DNA from: Streptomyces sp. A1136
GTDB taxonomy: Bacteria; Actinomycetota; Actinomycetes; Streptomycetales; Streptomycetaceae
Assembly: GCF_004795055.1 (NCBI RefSeq)
Contig: NZ_SSBJ01000052.1
Span: forward strand, 1 to 39,835
DNA: 39,835 nucleotides
Direction of reading: 5' to 3'
Below, piece after piece: positions 33,395-39,835 of this stretch. The notes beneath the pieces are model-generated. The model did no database searches. It was not told the DNA's origin and saw only the letters and a program-made list of their open reading frames with translations. The first letter of the stretch is position 1. Every line of letters begins with the position of its first letter. The position numbers and the translations under genes are program-made.

Positions 33395-34306
33395 CTACTC
33401 CCCCGCGCCGTACACGGCTCCCGGCGCCTGCGACCGCGTCAGCAGTTTCGCCGCCGCCTCCCCCGCCTCCGCCGGGGTCCAGCGCCCGCCGCGTTCGACG
33501 GTCGGGCCGGGCCGCCACCCCTCCATCACCGTGATCCGGCCCCCTTCCGCCTCGAAGACCCGGCCGGTCACCCCGGCCGAGGCCCGCGATCCCAGCCACA
33601 CCACGAGCGGCGACACGTTCTCCGGGGCCATCGCGTCGAACCCGCCCCCGTCCGGCGCGGCCATCGCCTCCGCGAAGGTCCGCTCCGTCATCCGGGTCCG
33701 CGCGGCCGGCGCGATGGCGTTGACCTGGACCCCGTACCGGCCCATCTCCGCCGCCGCGACCAGCGTCAGCGCCAGGATGCCCGCCTTGGCGGCGCTGTAG
33801 TTCCCCTGCCCGACGGAGCCCGACAGCCCTGCCCCCGAAGAGGTGTTGACCACCCGCGCCGCGACCGCGCGCCCGGCCTTCGCCTCGGCCCGCCAGTACG
33901 CCGCCGCGTGCTTGAGCGGCAGGAAGTGCCCCTTCAAGTGGACGCGGACCACCGCGTCCCAGTCGTCCTCGTCCAGGTTGACCAGCATCCGGTCCCGTAG
34001 GAACCCGGCGTTGTTGACGAGTGTGTCGAGGCGCCCGAACGCCGCCAGGGCGCTCTCGACCAGGGAGGCCGCGCCCTCGTTCGTGGCGATGTCCCCGCCG
34101 TGCTCGACCGCCTCCCCTCCCCCCGCCCTGATCTCCGCCACGACGCGGGCGGCCGGGCTGTCGGGGCCGGGCAGCCCGTCCAGTCCCACGCCGAGGTCGT
34201 TGACCACGACCCGCGCCCCCTCCGCCGCGAAGGCCAGCGCGTGGGCCCGGCCGAGCCCCCGCCCCGCGCCCGTCACGATGACCACACGCCCCTGGGCCAT
34301 TGCCAT
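33395..34306 (-). CDS. SDR-family dehydrogenase (Rv3548c-like)
   Basis: 303 residues. Rossmann motif T-G-A-G-R-G-L-G at 12-19, N-N-A-G near 99, catalytic S-S-G-A-G...Y-S-A-A-K (Tyr-x-x-x-Lys), and V-N-A-I-A-P-A-A-R-T-R-M. The sequence resembles the dehydrogenase half of FadB/MFE-2-type 3-hydroxyacyl-CoA dehydrogenases (L-K-H-A-A-A-Y-W-R). Its position next to another SDR and a divergent echA20-ipdABC equals Rv3548c in M. tuberculosis, so a 3-hydroxyacyl-CoA dehydrogenase step in steroid side-ring oxidation is likely, but unproven. ATG at 34306 follows the previous stop by one base (TGACATG) with GGAGG 6 bases upstream: coupled translation. Confidence 0.87.
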   Translation of the reverse strand: MAMAQGRVVIVTGAGRGLGRAHALAFAAEGARVVVNDLGVGLDGLPGPDSPAARVVAEIRAGGGEAVEHGGDIATNEGAASLVESALAAFGRLDTLVNNAGFLRDRMLVNLDEDDWDAVVRVHLKGHFLPLKHAAAYWRAEAKAGRAVAARVVNTSSGAGLSGSVGQGNYSAAKAGILALTLVAAAEMGRYGVQVNAIAPAARTRMTERTFAEAMAAPDGGGFDAMAPENVSPLVVWLGSRASAGVTGRVFEAEGGRITVMEGWRPGPTVERGGRWTPAEAGEAAAKLLTRSQAPGAVYGAGE

Positions 34307-34307
34307 G

Positions 34308-35078
34308 TCACGCCTCCTTGTTGGTGGTTGCCGCGTCCAGGAAGGCGGGCCGCTCCCCGCCGCCGTGCACCAGCAGGCTCGCCCCGCTCACGTACGCCGC
34401 CCGGTCGGAGGCCAGGAACACCGCCGCCGCCCCGATGTCGGACGGTTCGGCCAGCCGCCCCAGCGGAACGGTCGCGGCGACCGCCTCGACCCCCGCCGCG
34501 TCCCCGTAGTGCAGGTGGGCCAGTTCGGTCCGCACCATGCCGGGGACCAGCGAGTTCACCCGTACCTCGGGCGCCCACTCGACGGCCATGGAGCGGGCCA
34601 GGCTCTCCAGCCCCGCCTTCGCCGCCCCGTAGGCGGCCGTGCCCGGCGAGGGCCGGGTGCCGCTCACGCTGCCGATCATGACGACCGAACCCCGGGAGGC
34701 CCGTAGCCACGGGTGGGCGGCCAGCGAAGCCGTCATCGGCGCGAGGAGGTTCAGTTCGACGACCCGGGCGTGCCGCGCCGCCTCTCCCTCTCCCTCCCCC
34801 AACAGCCGGTACGGGGTGCCGCCCGCGTTGTTGACCAGGCAGTCCAGTCGCCCGTATCGCTGCGCGATCTCCTGGAACACGTCGTGCACGGCTGCCGGTT
34901 CGCGCAGGTCGACGGCGATGAAGGACGCCCGGCGGTCGCCCTCCTCGACGGGCCGGTCCGGTGGCCGGCGCGCGCAGACGACGACCCGCGCGCCCGCGGC
35001 GAGGAACGCGCGCGCGATGCCCGCGCCGACACCCCGGGTTCCGCCGGTGACGACGACCACCCTCCCCTTGAGCTCCAT
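34308..35078 (-). CDS. SDR-family dehydrogenase (Rv3549c-like)
   Basis: 256 residues. T-G-G-T-R-G-V-G at 11-18, N-N-A-G-G at about 85, catalytic Ser in I-G-S-V-S-G and Y-G-A-A-K (Tyr/Lys), then R-V-N-S-L-V-P-G-M-V-R-T-E. A classical NAD(P)-dependent oxidoreductase. First gene of the leftward ipd-cluster transcript, corresponding by position to Rv3549c. ATG at 35078 has GAGGAAGG about 9 bases upstream. The start of its mRNA lies next to the shared dyad at 35095-35114. Confidence 0.87.
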   Translation of the reverse strand: MELKGRVVVVTGGTRGVGAGIARAFLAAGARVVVCARRPPDRPVEEGDRRASFIAVDLREPAAVHDVFQEIAQRYGRLDCLVNNAGGTPYRLLGEGEGEAARHARVVELNLLAPMTASLAAHPWLRASRGSVVMIGSVSGTRPSPGTAAYGAAKAGLESLARSMAVEWAPEVRVNSLVPGMVRTELAHLHYGDAAGVEAVAATVPLGRLAEPSDIGAAAVFLASDRAAYVSGASLLVHGGGERPAFLDAATTNKEA

Positions 35079-35094
35079 CGGCTGCTACCTTCCT

Positions 35095-35114
35095 CACCTA
35101 ACAAATGTTTGGTG
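35095..35114. promoter_or_regulatory. 20-bp operator-like dyad in the ipd divergent promoter
   Basis: CACCTAACA (35095-35103), AA, TGTTTGGTG (35106-35114): 8 of 9 positions pair. A second, overlapping centre gives CAAA-TG-TTTG (35102-35111), and AACAAATGTTTGGT (35100-35113) fits the mycobacterial KstR2 pattern AnCAAGnnCTTGnT at 10 of 12 fixed positions, the two exceptions being a symmetric G-to-A/C-to-T pair. Lies between the two divergent start codons, as does the KstR2 site in M. tuberculosis. A TetR-type repressor is expected; none is in the window. Confidence 0.65.
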
Positions 35115-35134
35115 GAAAGGTAGCTGATCCGCCC

Positions 35135-35884
35135 ATGGGTGTCTCCACCGCCTGCCCGGACGAGGGCATCGCCCTGATCACAGTCGACTTCCCGCCCGTC
35201 AACGCCCTCCCCGTGAGCGGTTGGTACGAGCTGGCCGACGCCCTGCGCGCGGCGGGCCGCGACCAGGCCGTCCGCTGCGTCGTCCTCGCCGCCGAGGGCC
35301 GGGGCTTCAACGCCGGCGTCGACATCAAGGAGATGCAGCGCGACACCGGCCACGGCTCGCTCATCGGCGCCAACCGGGGCTGCTACGAGGCCTTCGCCGC
35401 CGTGTACGAGTGCGAGGTGCCGGTGGTCGCCGCCGTCCACGGCTTCTGTCTCGGCGGGGGGATCGGACTGGTCGGGAACGCCGACGCGATCGTGGCCTCC
35501 GACGACGCCGTCTTCGGCCTCCCCGAGCTGGACCGGGGCGCGCTCGGCGCCGCCACCCATCTGGCCCGGCTGGTCCCCCAGCACCTGATGCGGACCCTCT
35601 ACTACACCTCCCGTACCGCGACGGCGGCCGAACTGCACGCGCACGGCTCGGTGTGGAAAGTGGTCCCTGGTGCGGAGGTCCGCGGCGCGGCCCTGGGGCT
35701 GGCGGCGGAGATCGCGCGCAAGGACGGCAGCCTGGTCCGGCTGGCCAAGGCGGCGATCAACGGCATCGACCCCGTCGATGTGCGACGCAGCTACCGCTTC
35801 GAGCAGGGGTTCACCTTCGAGGCCAATCTCAGCGGGGTCGCCGACCGGGTCCGCGACACCTTCGGGAAGGAGCCGGACGCATGA
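35135..35884 (+). CDS. echA20: EchA20-like enoyl-CoA hydratase/hydrolase
   Basis: 249 residues, crotonase fold. Oxyanion loops G-F-N-A-G-V-D-I-K at 57-65 and H-G-F-C-L-G-G-G at 102-109; E131 in F-G-L-P-E-L-D is kept, while the other classical Glu of hydratases (G-G-G-C-E-L) is replaced (G-G-G-I-G-L), as in EchA20. The end A-A-I-N-G-I-D-P-V-D-V-R-R-S-Y-R-F-E-Q-G-F-T also matches EchA20. In the known pathway EchA20 opens the last steroid ring (ring D) of the CoA-linked indane degradation product. Start: ATG 35135; AAAGG is 14 bases upstream, so the site is weak; an earlier ATG at 35105 falls inside the operator. Its stop overlaps ipdA (ATGA). Confidence 0.88.
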   Translation: MGVSTACPDEGIALITVDFPPVNALPVSGWYELADALRAAGRDQAVRCVVLAAEGRGFNAGVDIKEMQRDTGHGSLIGANRGCYEAFAAVYECEVPVVAAVHGFCLGGGIGLVGNADAIVASDDAVFGLPELDRGALGAATHLARLVPQHLMRTLYYTSRTATAAELHAHGSVWKVVPGAEVRGAALGLAAEIARKDGSLVRLAKAAINGIDPVDVRRSYRFEQGFTFEANLSGVADRVRDTFGKEPDA

Positions 35885-36735
35885 CGGACAAGACCATGAC
35901 GCCCGAGGACGTGGTGGGGCGGCTGCGCAGCGGGATGACGCTCGGCATCGGCGGCTGGGGCTCGCGGCGCAAGCCCATGGCACTGGTGCGGGCACTGCTC
36001 CGCTCCGAGATCACCGATCTCACCGTCGTCTCCTACGGCGGCCCGGACGTCGGGCTGTTGGCCGCCGCCGGGCGGATCAGGCGGCTCGTCGCCCCCTTCG
36101 CCACCCTCGACTCGATCCCGCTGGAGCCGCGTTTCCGGGCCGCCCGCGAGCGGGGCGCCTTCGCCCTGACCGAGCTGGACGAGGCCATGTTCATGTGGGG
36201 CCTGCACGCCGCCGCGAACCGGCTGCCGTTCCTGCCCGTCCGCGCGGGTCTCGGCTCCGACGTGATGCGGGTCAACCCCGAGCTGCGGACCGTCACCTCC
36301 CCCTACGCCGACGGCGAGGAGTTCGTCGCCGTCCCGGCCCTGCGCATGGACGCGGCCCTGGTCCACCTCAACCGCGCCGACCGCCTCGGCAACGGCCAGT
36401 ACCTCGGCCCCGACCCGTACTTCGACGACCTGTTCTGCGAGGCCGCCGACGCCGCCTATGTCTCATGCGAGCAACTCGTGGAGAGCGCCGACCTCGCCAA
36501 GTCCGGTCCCCCGCAGTCCCTCCTGGTCAGCCGCCACAGCGTCACCGGCGTGGTGGAGACCCCGCACGGGGCCCACTTCACCTCCTGCGTCCCCGACTAC
36601 GGGCGTGACGAGCCCTTCCAGAAGCTGTACGCGTCGACCCCCTGGCCCGAGTTCGCCGCCCGCTTCCTGTCCGGACCGGGCGAGCACGCCTACCAGTCGG
36701 CCGTCGCGGCCTGGCACGAGGAGCAGCAGCGGTGA
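35881..36735 (+). CDS. ipdA: IpdA, alpha subunit of COCHEA-CoA hydrolase
   Basis: 284 residues. Class I CoA-transferase-like fold; follows mycobacterial IpdA closely: L-R-S-G-M-T-L-G-I-G-G-W-G-S-R-R-K-P-M-A at 15-34, S-Y-G-G-P-D-V-G-L-L, F-L-P-V-R-A-G-L-G-S, D-P-Y-F-D-D-L-F and A-H-F-T-S-C-x-P-D-Y-G-R-D-E. IpdAB is not a real CoA transferase but hydrolyses ring C of the steroid-derived CoA thioester; the catalytic Glu probably corresponds to E101 in E-L-D-E-A-M (aligned by eye). ATG overlaps the echA20 stop; its own stop overlaps the ipdB GTG. Confidence 0.9.
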   Translation: MTDKTMTPEDVVGRLRSGMTLGIGGWGSRRKPMALVRALLRSEITDLTVVSYGGPDVGLLAAAGRIRRLVAPFATLDSIPLEPRFRAARERGAFALTELDEAMFMWGLHAAANRLPFLPVRAGLGSDVMRVNPELRTVTSPYADGEEFVAVPALRMDAALVHLNRADRLGNGQYLGPDPYFDDLFCEAADAAYVSCEQLVESADLAKSGPPQSLLVSRHSVTGVVETPHGAHFTSCVPDYGRDEPFQKLYASTPWPEFAARFLSGPGEHAYQSAVAAWHEEQQR

Positions 36736-37463
36736 CCAGTGAACCGACCCGCGCCGAGTACTGTGTGATCGCCTGCGCCGAGGCCTGGCGCGGCGCGGGC
36801 GAGGTACTCGCCAGCCCCATGGGTCTCGTCCCGTCCGTCGGGGCGCGGCTCGCGAAGCGGACCTTCAGCCCCGACCTGCTCCTCACCGACGGCGAGGCGA
36901 TGCTCGTCGGGCTCGACGGCACCGTGGAGGGCTGGCTCCCGTACCGCCGCCACCTCGCCATGGTCACCGGCGGCAGGCGCCACGTGATGATGGGCGCCGC
37001 GCAGATCGACCGGTACGGCAACCAGAACATCTCCTGTGTCGGGGACTGGGAGCGGCCCACCCGCCAGCTCCTGGGGGTGCGCGGCGCTCCGGTCAACACC
37101 CTCAACAACCCCGTGAGTTACTGGATCGCCCGGCACTCTCCGCGGGTGTTCGTGGAGCGGGTCGACATGGTCAGCGGGGTGGGTCACGACCGGGCGGCGG
37201 CGGCCGGGGTGACCCGCTTCCACCGGTTGCCCCGGGTGGTCAGCGATCTCGGCGTCTTCGACTTCGAGACCCCCGACCGCTCGATGCGCCTGGCCTCGCT
37301 GCACCCCGGCGTCGGCGTCGAGGAGGTGCGGGCCGCCACCGGTTTCGCCCTCGCCGTGGCCGACGACGTCCCGTACACGCGCGAGCCGAGCGCCGAGGAG
37401 CTGCGTCTGATCCGCGAGGTGATCGACCCCGAGGGCCTGCGCGAGCGGGAAGTGCGGGTCTGA
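36732..37463 (+). CDS. ipdB: IpdB, beta subunit of COCHEA-CoA hydrolase
   Basis: 243 residues. CoA-transferase beta-like subunit: R-A-E-Y-C-V-I-A-C-A-E-A-W-R-G, M-V-T-G-G-R-R-H-V-M-M-G-A-A-Q-I-D-R-Y-G-N-Q-N, G-V-R-G-A-P-V-N-T-L-N-N-P-V-S-Y-W, and S-L-H-P-G-V. Forms the heterotetramer with IpdA. GTG at 36732 overlaps the ipdA stop by four bases and has GAGGAG upstream. Confidence 0.9.
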   Translation: MTSEPTRAEYCVIACAEAWRGAGEVLASPMGLVPSVGARLAKRTFSPDLLLTDGEAMLVGLDGTVEGWLPYRRHLAMVTGGRRHVMMGAAQIDRYGNQNISCVGDWERPTRQLLGVRGAPVNTLNNPVSYWIARHSPRVFVERVDMVSGVGHDRAAAAGVTRFHRLPRVVSDLGVFDFETPDRSMRLASLHPGVGVEEVRAATGFALAVADDVPYTREPSAEELRLIREVIDPEGLREREVRV

Positions 37464-37465
37464 CG

Positions 37466-38533
37466 ATGGAGACGGCATTGACCAGGCTGGTCGGGGTCCG
37501 GTACCCGATCGTGCAGACGGGCATGGGGTGGGTGGCCGGCCCGCGGCTGGTGTCGGCGGCGGCGAACGCGGGCGCCCTGGGCATCCTGGCCTCGGCGACG
37601 ATGACGGTGGACCAGTTGCGGGCGGCGGTCCGGGAGGTGAGGTCCCGCACGGAGGCCCCGTTCGGGGTCAATCTGCGCGCCGACGCCGGCGACGCGGCCG
37701 AGCGGGCCCGCCTCATCATCGACGAGGGGGTGCGGGTCGCGTCCTTCGCCCTCGCGCCGTCCCGGGAGCTGATCGCCCGGCTCAAGGACGCGGGAGTGGT
37801 GGTCATCCCGTCGATCGGGGCCCGCCGGCACGCGGAGAAGGTCGCGGCGTGGGGCGCGGACGCGGTGATCGTGCAGGGCGGCGAGGGCGGGGGGCACACG
37901 GGGGAGGTGGCCACGACCGTGCTGCTGCCCCAGGTGGTCGACGCCGTGGACATCCCGGTGGTCGCGGCGGGCGGCTTCCACGACGGGCGGGGGCTGGTCG
38001 CGGCCCTCGCCTACGGGGCGGCGGGCATCGCGATGGGCACCCGCTTCCTGCTGACCTCCGATTCGACCGTCCCGGACGCCGTGAAGGCCGAGTACCTCAA
38101 GGCCGGCGTCAGGGACGTCACCGTCACCACGGCCGTCGACGGACTGCCGCACCGGATGCTGCGCAGCGATCTGGTCGCCTCGCTGGAGCGGGCGGGCCGT
38201 ACGCGGGCGCTGGCCCGAGCCGTGCGGCACGCGGCGCGGTTCCGGAGGCTGTCCGGCCTGTCGTGGTCGGGGATGGTGCGGGACGGGCTGGCGATGAAAC
38301 ACGGCAAGGAACTGTCCTGGAGCCAGGTCCTGCTCGCCGCCAACACGCCCATGCTCCTCAAGGCGTCCATGGTCGAGGGCCGCACGGACCTCGGTGTCAT
38401 GGCATCCGGGCAGGTCGCGGGGGTGATCGAGGACCTGCCCTCCTGTGCGGAACTCGTCGGCCGGGTCATGGCCGAGGCACGGGCCGTACTCGTACGACTG
38501 AACGCGCCCGACGCCCCGCCCCCACCGGGATGA
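37466..38533 (+). CDS. ipdC: IpdC-like FMN oxidoreductase (nitronate monooxygenase family)
   Basis: 355 residues. TIM-barrel of the NMO/2-nitropropane dioxygenase family: V-R-Y-P-I-V-Q-T-G-M-G-W-V-A at 10-23, P-F-G-V-N-L (FMN), V-I-V-Q-G-G-E-G-G-G-H-T-G (H in the active site), V-V-A-A-G-G-F-H-D-G-R and G-I-A-M-G-T-R-F (phosphate). Position after ipdAB identifies it with IpdC, which performs a flavin-dependent oxidation step on the ring D-derived CoA intermediate in steroid breakdown; from sequence alone it could be a generic NMO. ATG two bases after the ipdB stop. Confidence 0.88.
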   Translation: METALTRLVGVRYPIVQTGMGWVAGPRLVSAAANAGALGILASATMTVDQLRAAVREVRSRTEAPFGVNLRADAGDAAERARLIIDEGVRVASFALAPSRELIARLKDAGVVVIPSIGARRHAEKVAAWGADAVIVQGGEGGGHTGEVATTVLLPQVVDAVDIPVVAAGGFHDGRGLVAALAYGAAGIAMGTRFLLTSDSTVPDAVKAEYLKAGVRDVTVTTAVDGLPHRMLRSDLVASLERAGRTRALARAVRHAARFRRLSGLSWSGMVRDGLAMKHGKELSWSQVLLAANTPMLLKASMVEGRTDLGVMASGQVAGVIEDLPSCAELVGRVMAEARAVLVRLNAPDAPPPPG

Positions 38534-38564
38534 CCCGCTTCCCCTCCTCTCAGGAGCCGCCCAG

Positions 38565-39509
38565 ATGAGTCGTGCCCGTATCCGCCTGGCGACCGTGGTC
38601 CTCGCGTCCGCCCTCGCCGTCACCACCGCGTCCGCCGTCACCGCCGCCTCCGCGGCCGCTACCGCCTCCGCGGCGCCGGTGCCCGTACGCGCCGAGCACC
38701 GACAGACGTCCGCCGAAACGATTCGCCAGATCCCCCTCCAGGGCGCGGTCAACCTCCGCGACCTGGGCGGCTACCGCACCTACACCGGCGGTCAGGTCCG
38801 CCAGGGGCTGGTCTACCGCTCCGACGCGCTGGGCAAGCTGACCCCCGCCGACGTCACCACCGTCGCCGGGCTCGGCCTCACCGAGGTCGTCGACTTCCGC
38901 ATCCCGACGGAGGTCCGCTACGACGGCGCCGACCGGCTGCCCGCGGGGCTCACCCCCACCTCGCGCCCGGTCAGCGACCTCGGTCTCTACGGAACCCTGC
39001 TCACCGTCATCTCCAGCGGCGACCCCGCCGAGCAGGAGCGGATGCTCGGCGCCGGCCGCGCCGAGGCCTACATGCGCGACATCTACCGCACCTTCGTGAC
39101 CGGCCCCGAGAACCGGGCGCAGTTCGCGGCGACGCTGCGCGAGATCGCGGACGGCAAGGGACCGCTGCTCTACCACTGCACGTCGGGCAAGGACCGGACG
39201 GGCTGGATGAGTTACCTCCTGCTGCGCGCGCTCGCCGTGCCCGAGACCACCGCCGGGCAGGACTACCTGGCCTCGAACGCCTTCCGCTCGGCCTACGACG
39301 CCCAAGTGCGGGAGGCCCTGAGGCAGTCGGGCCGGATGCAGCACCCCGAGCTGCTGATCCCCCTCCAGGAGGTCCGCCAGGACTACCTGGACGCCGCGAC
39401 CGCCCGGATGGAGGCGGACTACGGCGGCCTCTACGGCTACCTGACGGACGGCCTCGGCCTTGACCTGCGGACCCTGGCGAAGCTCCAGAGCCGGCTGGTG
39501 CGACCGTAG
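38565..39509 (+). CDS. Secreted tyrosine/serine protein phosphatase
   Basis: 314 residues. Ala/Thr-rich signal peptide to about residue 37; then the Y_phosphatase3 fold: N-L-R-D-L-G-G-Y-R-T at 63-72, L-V-Y-R-S-D-A-L at 82-89, catalytic loop H-C-T-S-G-K-D-R-T-G-W at 204-214 with nucleophile C205 and R211, and a C-terminal A-R-M-E-A-D-Y-G-G-L-Y-G-Y-L motif typical of secreted family members. It hydrolyses phosphoesters (phospho-Tyr/Ser or phosphoinositide) outside the cell; the target is unknown. ATG at 38565 has AGGAG 8 bases upstream. It follows ipdC by 31 bases but its role looks unrelated. In M. tuberculosis the place after ipdC is taken by fdxB, not by a phosphatase. Confidence 0.88.
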   Translation: MSRARIRLATVVLASALAVTTASAVTAASAAATASAAPVPVRAEHRQTSAETIRQIPLQGAVNLRDLGGYRTYTGGQVRQGLVYRSDALGKLTPADVTTVAGLGLTEVVDFRIPTEVRYDGADRLPAGLTPTSRPVSDLGLYGTLLTVISSGDPAEQERMLGAGRAEAYMRDIYRTFVTGPENRAQFAATLREIADGKGPLLYHCTSGKDRTGWMSYLLLRALAVPETTAGQDYLASNAFRSAYDAQVREALRQSGRMQHPELLIPLQEVRQDYLDAATARMEADYGGLYGYLTDGLGLDLRTLAKLQSRLVRP

Positions 39510-39515
39510 GAACGG

Positions 39516-39556
39516 CCGAGCCGGGCTCCGCGCACTGTGTGCGGAGCCCGGCTCGG
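39516..39556. terminator. Strong terminator after the phosphatase gene
   Basis: Perfect 16-bp stem CCGAGCCGGGCTCCGC (39516-39531) / GCGGAGCCCGGCTCGG (39541-39556) with 9-base loop. It may also end the converging minus-strand gene at 39583. Confidence 0.88.
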
Positions 39557-39835
39557 TACGTCTGCGGGAACAGGCCCGGGGATCAGGCCGAGCGGCGGCG
39601 TCCCTGGCCCGCGCCACCGACGCGGCTGCGCGCCGAAGCCGCCGCCGCACCGCCGGCGGAGCCGCCCGCGGTACGTCGACCGCGCTCGCCCGAACCGGCG
39701 CCCTGACCGGCCGACGTACCGCGGGCGGCTCCGCCGCCGGTGCGGCGGCGGCTTCGGCGCGCAGCCGCGTCGGTGGCGCGGGCCAGGGACGCCGCCGCTC
39801 GGCCTGATCCCCGGGCCTGTTCCCGCAGACGTACC
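39555..39835. repeat. 124-bp near-perfect inverted repeat at the window end
   Basis: Left arm 39555-39678 and right arm 39712-39835 are reverse complements over 124 bases with one mismatch (39653 against 39737). The unique centre is 33 bases (39679-39711). The right arm ends exactly at the last base of the window, so it may continue beyond. It contains the 3' end and stop codon of a minus-strand gene, mirrored. Such a structure at a sequence end is typical of a fold-back assembly artefact, though a natural palindrome is not excluded. Confidence 0.9.
39583..39835 (-). CDS. C-terminal end of an Arg/Gly/Ala-rich protein (partial)
   Basis: Read on the minus strand, the frame ending at TGA 39583-39585 gives a basic low-complexity tail: ...S-A-G-Q-G-A-G-S-G-E-R-G-R-R-T-A-G-G-S-A-G-G-A, then S-A-R-S-R-V-G-G and a final G-Q-G-R-R-R-S-A. 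Tails like this occur at the C-terminus of Streptomyces DEAD-box RNA helicases, but no folded domain is visible, so this is only a suggestion. Only the part up to about 39711 can be trusted; upstream bases (39712-39835) are the mirrored arm of the inverted repeat and may not belong to this gene. The same peptide can be read on the plus strand in the right arm, which I treat as the mirror image. Confidence 0.4.
   Translation of the reverse strand, partial: VRLREQARGSGRAAASLARATDAAARRSRRRTGGGAARGTSAGQGAGSGERGRRTAGGSAGGAAAASARSRVGGAGQGRRRSA

Noticed and set aside
39460..39807. Plus-strand frame through the right inverted-repeat arm as a gene.
   Set aside because: It overlaps the phosphatase end and terminator, and its last part is only the mirrored tail of the minus-strand gene.

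Overview
The window is high-G+C DNA from an actinomycete, almost certainly a Streptomyces. The evidence is frequent GTG starts, GGAGG-type ribosome sites, several probable leaderless genes, a Streptomyces-only small protein family (SPW_0924), a close relative of the S. griseus trypsin SprT, and a core order polA / PaaI thioesterase / liv ABC operon / ANTAR regulator / tRNA / pyruvate kinase that I recall from the S. coelicolor SCO2003-SCO2014 region (from memory, not searched).

Layout. 1-4800: the end of an HrpB-type helicase, a DUF3068 membrane protein with a small companion gene, a secreted lytic transglycosylase with a long Pro-Thr tail, and a DUF4184 membrane protein. 4800-11160: polA (proofreading site apparently lost), a divergent FdhF/YdeP-type molybdopterin oxidoreductase, a PaaI thioesterase and a small lipoprotein. 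11160-17470: a five-gene branched-chain amino acid ABC importer (livK-H-M-G-F) preceded by a 531-base non-coding region, with a strong hairpin separating livK from livH. 17485-19172: an ANTAR response regulator, a tRNA-like gene with a CAA (Leu) anticodon but a short variable loop, and directly behind it a helix-turn-helix plus LAGLIDADG-motif protein. 19169-23275: a hypothetical protein, a divergent MarR/GNAT pair, pyruvate kinase and a SIMPL-domain protein. 23403-28087: a Tat-exported 5'-nucleotidase/cyclic phosphodiesterase and a two-gene unit (PLP decarboxylase plus N-hydroxylating monooxygenase) resembling DesA/DesB without acyltransferase or synthetase partners. 28263-32179: pepN, chorismate mutase and sprT.

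32363-38533 is the most striking block: an HsaD-like hydrolase, two SDR dehydrogenases and, divergently, echA20-ipdA-ipdB-ipdC. The order SDR, SDR, echA20, ipdA, ipdB, ipdC is the same as M. tuberculosis Rv3548c-Rv3553, part of the KstR2-controlled pathway for steroid rings C and D. A 20-bp dyad lies in the divergent promoter. The four right-hand genes overlap or nearly touch and must be one operon.

The right end has a secreted Tyr/Ser phosphatase, a strong terminator, and a 124-bp nearly perfect inverted repeat whose second arm stops exactly at the last base of the window. It mirrors the 3' end of a minus-strand gene and is either a fold-back assembly artefact at a contig end or a real palindrome. 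No insertion sequence, phage or CRISPR array was seen.
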